From: Filobasidium wieringae
Taxonomy: Eukaryota; Basidiomycota; Tremellomycetes; Filobasidiales; Filobasidiaceae
Reading direction: 5' to 3'
DNA: 64,000 nucleotides
Assembly (NCBI GenBank): GCA_001600055.1
Contig: BCIV01000001.1
Location: 1,543,774-1,607,773 of the forward strand
In this document: positions 47,429 to 59,378 of the stretch, in pieces
Layout of the letters: the number at the start of each line of letters is the position of its first letter
Numbering within the stretch: position 1 is the stretch's first letter
Notes under the pieces: generated by a model
What the model was told of the DNA's origin: nothing
The model's database searches: none
Seen by the model: only the letters and a program-made list of their open reading frames with translations
Program-made: the position numbers and the translations under genes

Positions 47429-48623
47429 TTACTCTAAAGTGTCCTTGACCACCTTTTCCTCAACGGCCGCCAGTTCGTGGTACCAAGCGACTGTGTCAAG
47501 CCATTCCTTTACGTCTGATTCTTGCTGACCGAACGTCTTCGATACATAGGCAACGTTTTCGGTGTTGCGCTTCTCGGCCGAGTCGAACTCGGCAGTATAT
47601 TCGCCTAGCGATCTGAGGAAGCTTGCAACCTGTTCCGAGTTTGCAGACGGACTAGCTGCGATCATCCAGCATGGCCACGGGGCTAAGACGCGCGTTGTTT
47701 AGCCGTTCACAGATCATAGCATAAGAGGTACGGACGGTCAACTTACTGTAAACGGAGCCAATGAAGCGGACTTCACCCGAATCAGCGTAAGGCTTGGTCG
47801 TGAACCACTCCCATAGGAACACGCTAGCTGATAGCAGAGAGTGGTTTCCAAAGTTAGGCGACAAGCTAGTTAAGCCGTACGGATAGGGTCTACTGACTTT
47901 CTCCCGAATTGACAGAGTCACGAAGAGGCTTAAAGCTTCCCTTGACTGTTCCAATTTCGATGTGTCAATAAACTAGCAAAAGTACACTTGAAGTGTGGAG
48001 ATACCTACCTTCAAAGGTTGGGTGATCTTTCGCAGCCCATCCCTCCTGTAAAGACATCACCGATGCCATGACTTGGGATCCACTATACTTCTGTGTCAGC
48101 AGAAGATTGTTCTGAATCGAGACGAGGTGACTCACCTCCCGAGTCGAGAAATACCCAACTTAGTTCCTTTCAGATCGTTTACTCCGTTATACTTGCTGTC
48201 TTTACCGGTAACGATAGCCCTGCTCGTATAGAACCGATCGGTATTTCACCTTGATCAGACATTTTACAGACTAGCACTGACCATCTCAAGGGAGTCGAAA
48301 TATAACGTCCTACAATCTTGTAGCTTGTCTGTCCATTCGCGATCCCAGCGATCAGAGCATCCGTAAGTGCTAAGAAGGCCAAATCAGTCAATAAGCCCGA
48401 GCAACGTTCCGGACCCCACTCACCTATACAGACGTCAATTTCGCCGGCTCTCAGTTTGGCTTGCATATCTCCTGTACCTCCAGGACATTCGACGAGCTGT
48501 ACCAAGGTCAGTATCATCTGCCTCGATGTCGTCAGAAACACTCACTTCAAAACCCCCCTTTGCAGCATGAAGCTGAAGCAGGGGCGACAGGAAGTGTTCA
48601 CGGTGCCAGCCAACTCGAAGCAT
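47429..48623 (-). CDS. Periplasmic-binding-protein-fold protein, Ca3427/THI5-like
   Basis: Resembles fungal Ca3427-like proteins, which have the type 2 periplasmic binding fold of bacterial SsuA/TauA and fungal Thi5. Six or more exons: LRVGWHREHFLSPLLQLHAA; VECPGGTGDMQAKLRAGEID; LTDALIAGIANGQTSYKIVG; AIVTGKDSKYNGVNDLKGTK with LGISRLGS; GSQVMASVMSLQEGW; GSFKPLRDSVNSGE; VFLWEWFTTKPYADSGEVRF; and SFLRSLGEYTAEFDS. No signal peptide or membrane segment is seen, so a cytosolic protein of about 300 aa is likely. Ligand and role are unknown; a pyrimidine- or thiamine-related role would only be analogy to Thi5. The acceptor before VKGSFK was chosen for frame. The ATG at 48623 is plausible but an upstream exon cannot be excluded. 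Confidence 0.72.
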
Positions 48624-49058
48624 CACTGTAAGTTCAGGTATTCACGTTCTATGTCTCTTATGTTAGATAGTGTAAGGCATATGGGAATCGAGCGACTTGG
48701 ATATATTGTCCATGTCAGCAAAGTTGTTGCATTCCAGAAAGCAGCGATCGCACATGGCCGAGCGACCATGTTGCTTCCTGACATCTTTCTGAAAAGCATG
48801 TCATTCGTCATTATTCGGAGCAAAGGATGTACAAGCTACATTTGATATCAGTTCAGCTCTAGAAACGGGGCGTTATCCTTTTTGCAGTTGTCGTGGTCTT
48901 AAGTACTCCAGTCCTAGGGGTATTTGACGAGAGCGATGTGGCGGTCTTCATCGCTAATGTTGGGGTAGCCTTGAACGTCCGGAGATATTCAATGGAAGGG
49001 ATTCTACTACGCAGTGATTGCATGTCAGCTTTGGGCTATCATACAAGATGAGGAATAG
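48624..49058. other. Intergenic between the binding-fold gene and the RecQ helicase
   Basis: About 435 bp. No supported coding frame. Confidence 0.35.
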
Positions 49059-52000
49059 CTAGACTGACTTGTTCGGTGTCGAAGACTGGTCGGTCAGGCT
49101 AAGATTCTTCTTCATGGTAATACGCTTCGCTGTCGTTGTATTGGCTGTGACCGGACCGAAATCTGTTAGACTCCTCTGTCGCTGAGCAGGGGTCCCATCA
49201 TTACGAGGAATTATCCGCTTAGCTGTGGTGGTAGGTACTGGTTGGTCCACCTCGCAGATATCGTCAGACCCCCAATAATCGTCTCCCACAAAGACATCTT
49301 CTGTGGATGGATTACGTAGCACGACCCCTTTCTGCTTCGCTTGTTGAGCTGCTTTGGATTTAGGTTTGGTCTTGGTCGCCTTCGGACTCTCTTCTCTAAA
49401 GTCCATTTCGAATCGGGCTTGACCTGTCAGATATGGTCGACCTTTAGTTCCAGGCTCAAGGTAGGAGGTGGAAAAACCAGAGCGATTTTGAACGTGATTT
49501 TCTCTGACAATATCCTCAATCAGCAAGCTCTCGAACAGGCGCTCAGCATCTCCTACAGCCCAATGAGAACCAGTTCCTTTATGCGGATTATCATTTCCAT
49601 TCGGTGTAGACACCCCTCGGAAACAATTACTAGCCTGCTTGAGTGTCATGTTCGAGCTGGAAGCTTGCACGAGCTTGATAGCGTTCACGACGTCTTGCGT
49701 GACGTCTTTTTTGAGTCTAGGCTCCTTTTCCAATGACAAGCAAACGTCACAACCTTTGTAACATTCGCAGCCAGCTTCTCCAAAGAAACGGAGCACTTGC
49801 GACCGGCGGCAGTCTGTCTTGTTAATGCAGTAACGCAGCACAGCCTGGACAGCTTCACGATTACGTTGCTTCTGCTCGTAATTCAGTGTGTCATCCCTAT
49901 CAATCTGGCGCATTACGCTTCTAACGTCTTGATAGGTGTAAAACACCACACACTGTGATGCTTGACCGTCACGTCCCGCTCGGCCAGTTTCCTGATAATA
50001 ACCCTCCAACGATCGAGGGAGGTTTTGATGGATAACATATCGGACATCCGCCTTATCAATACCCATCCCAAAGGCCGTTGTGGCGACAATGACGTCAAAC
50101 TTGCCCTCTTGCCATTCCATCTGAGTGGTAATTCTATCCTTTTTGGACATTCCAGCGTGATAATGATGAGCCCGGATGTCATGTTGTTGGCGCAGATGCT
50201 CTGCCGTTTCCTCACACAGATCTCTCGAGTTTGCATATACAATCCCGGTTGATCCGGCTGGCTGTACTCTGATGTAGCTAGCCATGTCGGCGACGATAGT
50301 CTTCTTGCTCTTAGGCCGTACTTCATAATAAAGATTTGGTCGATTGAATGACTGTTTGAGAAAGGCACACTTCTCTAGGCCGAGAATGGTTCGTACATCC
50401 TTCTGTACCTGACCGTTCGCGGTAGCAGTCAGAGCCATAAGAGGGATACCTGGATAATCCGTTTTCAGTTCTCCCAGTGCGCGATAGTCTGGCCTGAAGT
50501 CGTGTCCCCATGAACTGAGACAGTGTGCCTCATCAACGACAAACCTGGCGAGCTGCTTTCGGTCATAAAGTCTTCGGAGTAAGTCTTTCGTTGCGTTACT
50601 GGCCTTGAGCATTTCTGGTGTGATATATACCACCTTGACAAAGGGTTCATCCCTATTCAACTCGAGAGTGGCTGTTCGTCTGTCAGATGCTGACATGTCA
50701 CCTGTATAAGCGATGACAGGAATGTCCTTCGCTTTGAGGTGCTCGCACTGGTCTGTGATGAGAGAAAGAAGAGGGGAGACAACAAAAGTCACCCCTCGGG
50801 TGAGGCCGCCTTCACAAATAGCCGGGAGTTGATAGCATAAACTCTTGCCTCCACCAGTCGGCATTAGGACAAACACATCCTGTCCGCTCATAGTAGCGTC
50901 GATAGCTTCCCTTTGATTTTGCCGGAATCCAGGTAACCCAAAAACGTGTTCCAGTTTCTGATGGACTTCCTTGCTCCAAGGGTGGTTCACAACAGGCCGT
51001 ATTGGACTAGGCTGTCGTATACGTCGAGGAGGTGGTCTGACCACTACTGGCGAAGGTCTTTCGTACTCAACGGAATCATCTTCAATGGCGATGACTACGG
51101 CATTGGCTGGAACTGTAGGTGATCCTCTACCACGCGGTATTTCGTTGCGCGAAGAGCTTGGTCCAGGTTGCCGATCCCACTGCTGCTGCGTATTCCGTCC
51201 AGTCATCTCGTCTGCAGCTATCTGGCAATCATCCACCTCTGCAGCCTCCATAGCAATCAGCGCTTCCATATCATATGCATCGTCCTCGATATCGATTGGC
51301 GGTGCACTCGGTTTCGTAAAGAGCATATTTTTCTTTGGCGTGGAGCGGGCTATCATTTGTGAAGGCTGTCGAGTGTCTGCATAGTCATGCTCTGGTGGTC
51401 GATCAAAGCTAGGCATTCGGTTGGGTTTCAATATTGGCAGCGCCAGTTGCCGGGGTCCAGCCTCATGCAAAGCGTCGGTTGGGCTAGAAGCTCTATGTGA
51501 GATTAAATCTGTATGATGTACAGATGAGGCCCATTGAGTGATACCATCAGACGCCGAGGAAGCGGGACGTGAAGGAGCGAGTTGTCGTTGGACTTTAGAT
51601 GGGGAACTTATGCTAGAAGAAGCATTGCTAGACATCTGAGTTTGGTTGTTGAGGATCTCCCTGATATCTTCAATACGCTTTGAGAACATTGATCTGGGAG
51701 GGAGAGTTAGGTGAGTTCAGAGTGCCATACCAAGTCAGAGCATGACTTACATCTGCATCTGGATAGATACCACGTCAATCATATCATCCCCATCGGCAGA
51801 CATCATCAGCTCGAGTAATCGGATCTTCTCGGATTGATTATACGCCAATTTGGTTTGGAGCTTCAGAACCAACAGCATTAGCCCGAAGCATCGTCCGAAA
51901 CGCCATGATTCTGCTCACATTCTGGAGATCCACATTCGGTGTTGCGAATGTTTGCCCTCCAGCTTGATGATTCCCTCTCGGTGTAGAAGTTCCGGCTTGC

Positions 52001-52610
52001 ATGACCAGTTCCTGCACCCGTGTTTGACTTTCCCTTCCCGAACTGCTCGGTCCACTCAGGTGTGCGTCATCCTCGTGCTTCCGTGCCATACGTTGCGCCC
52101 GAATCATCCCATCTTCGTGTTCAATAGATTGGCGTTTCCTTCCGCGGACAGTACCGTTGACTTGAGCGTCTGTCTGTATCTCGTTGACAAGAGTTTTGGG
52201 AACGGCCGAGGTGGAGAATTGGGCGGGAGGGCTTGTTCTAGGGGGAGCGGGCGAATTACGGATTGAGGTGGATGTGTTGTGGGACGTTTGTAGGGTTCCT
52301 TTAAGTTTGAAGGCGTTCATACTGGACGATCCAGATACGGAGGCAGACATCATTGGTCGAGGTTTCGAAGGGGATGGTGCGGCGAGAACAAAGCTCTTTA
52401 AATCACCTGGTAATTTAGCCAACTGGAACGAGCCGTTGGCCTGGGAAATTCAAAAGGGCCAATGAGATGACTGTAGAAAGTGGCCAGATGTGATGTAATA
52501 CGTACTTTGAGCTGGCTTGCGGGAGCTAGTACCCCACCTATCTTGGTCTGTCTATTCCCACTACCCAAGAGCTTGAGTTGGTCTTCCAGATTGTTGCGAG
52601 GTGCTGACAT
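49059..52610 (-). CDS. SGS1: RecQ-family DNA helicase, Sgs1/Rqh1/BLM type
   Basis: A 3'-5' helicase that dissolves recombination intermediates with Top3-Rmi1. The ATG at 52610 opens [20 protein letters not shown]; exons join [16 protein letters not shown] and, across a 5'-GTGAGC intron, [20 protein letters not shown]. The roughly 500-residue N-terminal region is mostly disordered. The helicase core shows [17 protein letters not shown] (motif 0), [15 protein letters not shown] (Walker A), [19 protein letters not shown] (II), [41 protein letters not shown] and [11 protein letters not shown]. The zinc-binding part has [16 protein letters not shown] and GCDVC, followed by an RQC-like region. No clear HRDC domain is seen at the C-terminus. 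About 1,100 aa. Confidence 0.93.
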
Positions 52611-53176
52611 GTTTGTTAATGAGACTGAGTCGAGGTATCGCTATCTGCCTTTGAGTTAGAGGTTCAAAGATCGAAAGCTGCACAACCCGAAGCTAGCCGA
52701 GCTTGGTGACCTGGGTGGAGAGACCAAGATCTTCCAAAGTTTCCAGGATGTTGATCTTCCTACGTAGATCTTCCAAGGCGATCAAACGGGAAACCGCTGT
52801 CAATGACGACCGGAAAAAAACGTCGACCAGCGTTCACCGGTTCGATCGATCTATTTCGGAACAGGAAGATTGTGGTGTCAAGAAAGCAAAGGGATATCAG
52901 TAGGTGTTCATCGCAGAATTGTTATGTTTGCCTCGAAGCTTAGAAAAGCAAGGATGGATCGAGGTGATGATACCAGGTTTCAACGCGCGACGCGTGGTAA
53001 CGGTGCTCGACAAGTCCTACCACGGCCACCGAGGAGTCCCATTGTTTACTTTGTGCAAATGAGCAGATCGCCTCTGTCTGATCAGCTTTCGATATGTAAG
53101 ATGAAAATGTTGACAATTCGCCGTGTCTCAATCACGGACTTTAAGTAGAGGGGACACATGATAAGGATCTACACTG
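52611..53176. promoter_or_regulatory. Divergent region, RecQ/RDH54
   Basis: 566 bp between the start codons of two recombination genes on opposite strands. It contains a NCGCG-rich patch (ACGCGTGG near 52991, matching an MluI-box core ACGCGT), an element that in yeasts marks G1/S-regulated DNA-repair genes. That functional reading is inference from one site. Confidence 0.4.
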
Positions 53177-56100
53177 ATGTATCCCAAGTTCTCGAAGAAT
53201 TTCGTGTCGCCTATGGCTAATCGGCCAGGAGGTAGTACCGAGCCTAGCTCCTCACGTTCACCATACTTTACACCTACTCGACCTTCAGCGGCTCTCTTAG
53301 GATCGTCAAATCGCAAGCTAGCTGATTCTGTACCCGACTCTGATGATGAGGAGGCTACTTCTTCTTTCCGGCCCGATGATTTTGAGGACAGATCGACTAT
53401 GGACGAACCCGTTGCCAGGCTCAAAAGAACTGCAATAAAGTCCTTGTTGCCTGGTAAGGCTGACTTCACATTCACGGCTCCTCAGACTGCCGGAGTCTCA
53501 AAACCATTAAGAGTGGAGAATAGCGATAGTTCTGACGAAAGCTATTGGATGGTGCAGTGGTGAGCGCCCTTATCGTGATCTAAAGGAGTTACAGCTGAAA
53601 CAGCTTGTTGCTCATTCGCTGGTACAGGAGAAGACCTCAAGCTAGTAAGTCCAACCGTATGCGAAGCGGAGTTAGCTGCTAACATCAAATCTTGGACTAC
53701 TACAGAAAAGGTATTGTTTTGTTGCTTCAATTGTGTTCTTCGTTACTTGGTACTGAGCTATCTCGACCTGCTTGTCACAAAATAAACAGCACAGTAAGCC
53801 CTTGTCCGTCCCGGTGTCGGTCAAAACCCAAGCTGAGAGTGACGCTATGACAGAAACATGGGACGGCGATGGTGTGCTAGTTGTCCGCGGAAATAGGTGT
53901 TTCATGAAGGATATGGACGGCAAAGAGTGAGAACCTTTCCCATCTCGTCATTCCCCAATCAGTTGCCTAAATCCACCTTTTCCGCTGCATAGTATAGCAT
54001 CCGCAAGCTATTCTGCAGGCAGGCTAAGTTCTGGAGTGGAACTAAAGGTAGGAGGAAAAGAGGTAGGTCCATCCTTGATGCGCTAGTTAGGGGTTAAAGA
54101 CCTAATATACCTTCTCAAACGGAAGGTTGAGGTAGATCATGAGATACCGGCTCAACAGTGGGTCCCTTAGGGCTCTGAAACCTTGCGCTGCTGATCAATT
54201 ATGTGAATTGTCATAGGTATCTCGACGGTACCTGTTTTGGATACGGAGTTCCAGCCCCACCCCAACCGAGCCGAACACTAGGTAAACCACCACAGAAGAT
54301 TTTCAAGCAGCCTATTCCTGCCGCCTCGTTTTTCTCTGATCCGAAGAAGAGTGTCCATCTGATACAGAAACTTAAGGTCGGAGAGCCAAAGTGAGACGGT
54401 ATTTGGAGATTGTCAAGTCCTAGTCTAGTCCGCTAATGCGAGGTGATCAGGCACGATCCAAATGCGCCTGGCGCAATCGTTATGAAGAGACCGTCTAAAG
54501 ATCACGCTGCTAAGTACAACCGATCGTAAGTCTATCAGACATATTGGGGTCTAGTCAAAGCTTAACTTCACAACACAGGAACGCTGCAATAGTAGACGTA
54601 GTTGTGGATCCTACTTTAGGGTCCCTGTTACGACCACATCAGCAGGAAGGAGTCAAGGTGAGCTATTTGAAGGGAAAATTTGGTGCTACCTTATCTCATA
54701 CGAGACAAGTAGTTTATGTATGAGTGCATTATGGGTATGAAGAAGATGGAAGGAACAGGGTGCATCCTAGCGGACGAAATGGGTCTGGGCAAAACTTTGC
54801 AAACTATCACCCTGATACATACCTTGTTGCGTGAGTTAAAACACCTGAAGCCTGTTTTGCGTTGTTGATTCGACTTCCTCCCATATTCTAGAACAAAATC
54901 CATATGGAGGACCCTCAGCTGGCGGCGTGTGAGTGCTACATATGACAACCTTTTGACGACTGGTACTCAACTTTCAATGTCGATCGTTAGGATAGGAAAA
55001 GTGCTCGTTGTCAGCCCCGTGTCATTGGTGCAGAATTGGAAGAAAGAGTTTCATAAATGGTGAGCTAGTTTGTACCGCCTGACGAGTCTTGTGATCCTAA
55101 GCCGATCGTGGGTGACTTCTTTCAGGCTCGGCAAGCATAGAATAGGGGTATTCGTGGGCGACGGAGACAAACACAGGATCCGGCATTTTGTAAGCTGGGA
55201 TAGGCGCATCATTGGGCGACTATAACTTATCGCAGGTGTTTCATACACAGGCCGCGAGTAAGGGACATCAAGTGCTACTGATCGGATACGAAAAGGTTCG
55301 TTGCTTCCCGTCAGTTTAGAGTCAACCGATGTAGACGCTAATAAATTGAACATAGTTAAGAACGGTGATGTGAGTTGCCAAGCCATACAACGAAGCAGCA
55401 TACCGACGAGAAAATGTTGCAGCGACTCCATCAAGACTTGTGTACCCCCTATTGGGTTGATCATCTGCGATGAGGGGCACCGACTGAAATCCAAAGACAA
55501 TAAGACCACGAAGATGTTCGATAGTCTCAGCACAAAAAGAAGAATCAGTAAGTGTTTGAATTGCCTTTCCTTCGTCTCGTAACCCTTATCGTTTTCGTTT
55601 TCACCCTCCTCAGTCTTGTCTGGGACGCCTCTGCAGAACGATTTGCAGGAATATTGGTCGATGGTAGGTCAACTTGTCTGTTATGTGGTGTCGTGGGTTC
55701 AGCTCTCATCAGCTTCTTGTCAAGGCCGATTTTGCTTGTCCAGGGCTGTTAGATACATATTCAGCCTTCAGCAAGATCTACGAAAAGCCAATTCTCAAAT
55801 CTCGAGCACCCAAATGCTCTGCCAAAGACCAGGAGCTAGGCCGGGCCAGAGCGGACAAGGTACGTCGTAGTAGTACTTCCACAAGAGACTTACCAAGCTC
55901 AAAAAGATCTGATCAGCTTGGAGAGATCACAAGAGAGTTCGTTCTACGCAGAAGTGCAGACATACTCTCAAATTACCTACCGCCCAAACGTGAGTCGTTG
56001 ATTTAGAAGCGTCCGTCCAATGGACTAAGACAAGCCGTCGCAGATGAATATGTATTGTACATTGCCCCAACAACTCTTCAGTTGGCCGTCCTTGCCAAGA

Positions 56101-58274
56101 TTTTATCGCCAAAACTGCTTCAGACTTTCACACGGGGCGCTACAGCCCAATGCCTCGCGCTGAGTACGTGCATCCTCGCAATGTCCTGTTTTGCCCAAAA
56201 AAAAGGCTCATCTATCTGCTCTAGTTACAATTCTCAAGAAAGTCTGCAATTCGCCTGTTGTAAGCTGCTCGATTGTAGACGGCTTGACCTTGCTGACCAA
56301 GACACGCCTTTAGCTACTCAAAAACAAAGACGATGTTGAGCGAGAGATTGAAAGCGACATGAAGGATGCCATCAAGCTGATCCCCACCGGCGCAGCTTTA
56401 CACGACATCTCGTTGAGTGGTATGTGTATCTTACTGGAACCCCTAGTCTTTGTACTACTATTCACATCGACTGCCTTCCCCCGAGTCAGGCAAGATGATA
56501 GCGCTGGACAAGCTTCTGGCTCGTCTGAACCGTTACACTGAAGAGAAGATTGTGCTAGTCAGCAACTATACTAGTACTTTAGACATGCTGGAGGCGCACT
56601 GCGATCGACAGCGTTACAACTGTCTTCGGCTGGACGGCTCTACCCCTCAGAAAAGTCGACAGGATCTGGTCGATTCCTTCAACCGCGGCAGCCAGCATCA
56701 ATCCTTCGTATTCCTTCTGAGCAGTAAAGCAGGTGGAGTAGGACTTAATTTGATTGGGTAAGTATGCAAAGCTATTCCGCTTCTAATTCAATGTTTTTTA
56801 AATCGTATTTTGTGTGCAGTGCATCGAGATTGGTTCTGTTCGATAGCGATTGGTAGGTTCTGTAAGTCCATCTTGAAATGCCAGTCTGCTGATCGCCTTC
56901 GGGATTCTTCAGGAATCCAAGCACCGGTGAGGAAGATTATCGCTGTGACGTCGTTTAAACATTCTAAATACTCTGCCATTTCGAAGATCTACAAGCTCAG
57001 GCGCGAATCCATCGAGACGGTCAAAAACGACCCGTTCACATTTATCGTTTCTTGACGACTGGAACCATCGAGGAAAAGATCTTCCAAGTGAGCTTATAGA
57101 GGTCTTTCTCAGATTCGTACCTAACGAGCAACTGCGTTGTAGCGTCAAGTTACCAAGATGGGTTTGTCTGATCAACTTATCGATCAAGCTCAGAATTCCA
57201 AAGGGGATTCAGATGGCAAGCTTTCCGCACCTTGTCTTGTACTCTCGCAATAGCTCATAGTGTGGTGTTCTTCGATAGCATTCAGCGCGGCAGAACTGAA
57301 AGACTTGTTTACCGTACAAACCAAGACGAATGGATGTCAAACCCGTAAGTGCAACAGTGCGATATGTCCGCACTCATCATTACGCTGAGATAAAAGGTAT
57401 CAAGACGATTTGCTCGAGTGCGAATGCTTGATTGAACAGATTAAAGCGCAGCAGGTAATCACGGAATCAAACGACGTCTCAGACGCCAGCGATTTGGACA
57501 GTGACCTGCCAGAACTGGGAGATTATGAGGACGCTGGCGCAGACTCAGACGACGAAAAAGCAAGTTTTGTACCTGCATCTCAATATACAGGCAAGGCGGT
57601 GAGTGATTGCAAGGTGTGTTTGGCTGTTTGCCGTAGCTAACTTTACCAACTCGACAGTCCAAGAAAGAACAAGCAAAGGTTGGTCTCCGTCCCCATCAAT
57701 TTGATTGTCAGGGCGAAACTGATCGTTGCAACAGACTGCGAGAGACAAGCAAGCAAAGCTAGCCGCATTGCACAAATGGACACATATCGATCCTGCAGTG
57801 TCAGAGTCATTTGCGTTGCTACAGGATGATTTGCTGGGCAAGCTGATCGGAGCCCCCAAAAGCGCTCCTAAGCACGTCACCAAACAGTCACGAGAAGCCC
57901 AAGCGGACGCCGCGGACAGTCAAGATGGGTCTGAAGCCGGATCAGAAGCGGATAGCGACCAACCTAACGGATTGTCAGACATAGAGGATGGCAGCGACGA
58001 CGAACTCGCTTCAACCAGCAGGAAGCGGGCACCTTCGCCTGACTGGAGTTCGGAAGAGGACGAAACGACACGACACGTTACGAAAAAGCAGAAGTTCACG
58101 ACCAAAATGGCAGAAAAGGCGGGGGGCCGCAGTCCGGCTGTTGCTGAAAAGAGCACGCATGTCGACTTAGAAACAAGTATAGGCAGAAAATACGACCTTA
58201 ACGCTTTGGCTCAGAGCCAGCAAGCAGGCCGAGTCACCTTCATCTTCGAAAAGGTTTCGCGAAGCAAGTTGTGA
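53177..58274 (+). CDS. RDH54: Rad54-family Swi2/Snf2 recombination ATPase Rdh54/RAD54B
   Basis: Translocates on dsDNA, stimulates Rad51/Dmc1 strand exchange and removes recombinase from chromatin. More than fifteen exons, over 1,100 aa. N-terminus disordered with DSDDEE; then [34 protein letters not shown]; motif [138 protein letters not shown]; and [19 protein letters not shown]. These come together only after removing introns, several with cryptic alternatives. The C-terminal 300 residues are acidic then Lys/Arg rich and end [13 protein letters not shown]. Rdh54 rather than Rad54 is inferred from the N-terminal [11 protein letters not shown] region. Confidence 0.92.
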
Positions 58275-59378
58275 GATTGCCAGTCTGAGTTCAGTTTTCA
58301 TGTATCGTTCATCCATCGTGTATCACATCTGATGTATCAATCATTGCATATGCGAACCGAAATTCAATTCAATAGTATCCCTGCAAGCGGGGAGCCGAAT
58401 AACGTCTTCTGTTGACCCAACTACCATAAGATCGGTAAGAAGGAATGTTGGTGTAAGGCGGTCGCGCAGTGTGCAGGCTGATGACAGATAGAGACATTAA
58501 GAGGTTGAGAGGGAGCGACATTTTGAATTGACTTACGACGTATATGTTAAACGGTCAGGGTTAAGAACCCCTGAAAGAGCGGGAGCATTTCTTCAACAAC
58601 GGTCGTGCTTAGAGAAAAAAGGCGACTTACCACCGCGCCTTTCAAAATAACCACAAGTCATGCATTGGAGCTTGTGATGCCCGCCTAAGGGCATGACTGG
58701 CAGGCCTAATAGATGAAGTATCGACCGCTTGTATACGCCATGCATCCCTATTTGACCAGCATTGAGTCATTATCGCTCAGCGAATCCAGAACGTGTCAAA
58801 CCTACAGCCATGACAACCCGGCTCGGGACACTTCTGTACTGGACCCGACATCATGTGTCTCTGCCGTAATCATACGATCAGTCTCGGGCTCTCGATAACA
58901 CTCGTCGCACTCACCTCCTTATAGGTGCCCACTGTTGACAAGCAAATCAGAGAATGCGGAAGCACGTGTGTACCTATGATCAGTTACAAAGCAAGTGGAC
59001 AGCAATTCATGCATGACTTACCCATTTCGTGCCTCTAGATGTATTGAGCTATCGCAGATAGTCGCTTCAACAGCAAAACGTAAAACTGCATATTCCCCGC
59101 TATATGGCAGAATTCTCTACCAACATAGTGTCATTCTTATACTCACTTGATAAGACTGTTTTGACCGAGAGTAGCATTCACCCCTGGTTTCTCAGAAGGG
59201 ATGTATAACAAAGGAGCTAGAGTCGTGCGCGGGTCACGCGGCTTTCGCCTTGAAACGCCGCCGAGGCGAAGATGACACAAGGACAATGTGCGTACAGAGG
59301 TCAGGCCCATTGTGAACCAAGTGAGACGTAATAAGGGAGATAACAGGATGATGTTAGACAATCACAGACTACATAACG
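58275..59378 (-). other. Unresolved spliced unit between RDH54 and POT1 (small gene or ncRNA)
   Basis: The 1.1-kb gap has at least five strong donor sequences on the minus strand, at 59146 (GTGAGT), 59021 (GTAAGT), 58914 (GTGAGT), 58630 (GTAAGT) and 58536 (GTAAGT). Matching acceptors end just before 58931, 58570 and 58477. A frame from the ATG at 59310 runs 54 codons (GLTSVRTLSLCHLRLGGVSR ..., Arg-rich, no recognised motif) to the first donor. I could not join all pieces into one open frame; a short protein ending at a TAA near 58920 or a spliced non-coding RNA are both possible. The 3' UTR of RDH54 shares the left part. Confidence 0.35.

Noticed and set aside
51838..51900. Early stop in the RecQ N-terminal frame (EAPNQIGV)
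   Set aside because: It lies past an intron boundary; joining DLQN to [12 protein letters not shown] restores a continuous frame.
55300..55480. Apparent insertion before the DEGH box of RDH54
   Set aside because: It is an intron (GTGAGT to TTGCAG); removing it gives [19 protein letters not shown] in frame.
56790..57060. Apparent disruption of RDH54 helicase motif VI by stops
   Set aside because: Two short introns restore [20 protein letters not shown] in frame, so the gene is intact, not a pseudogene.
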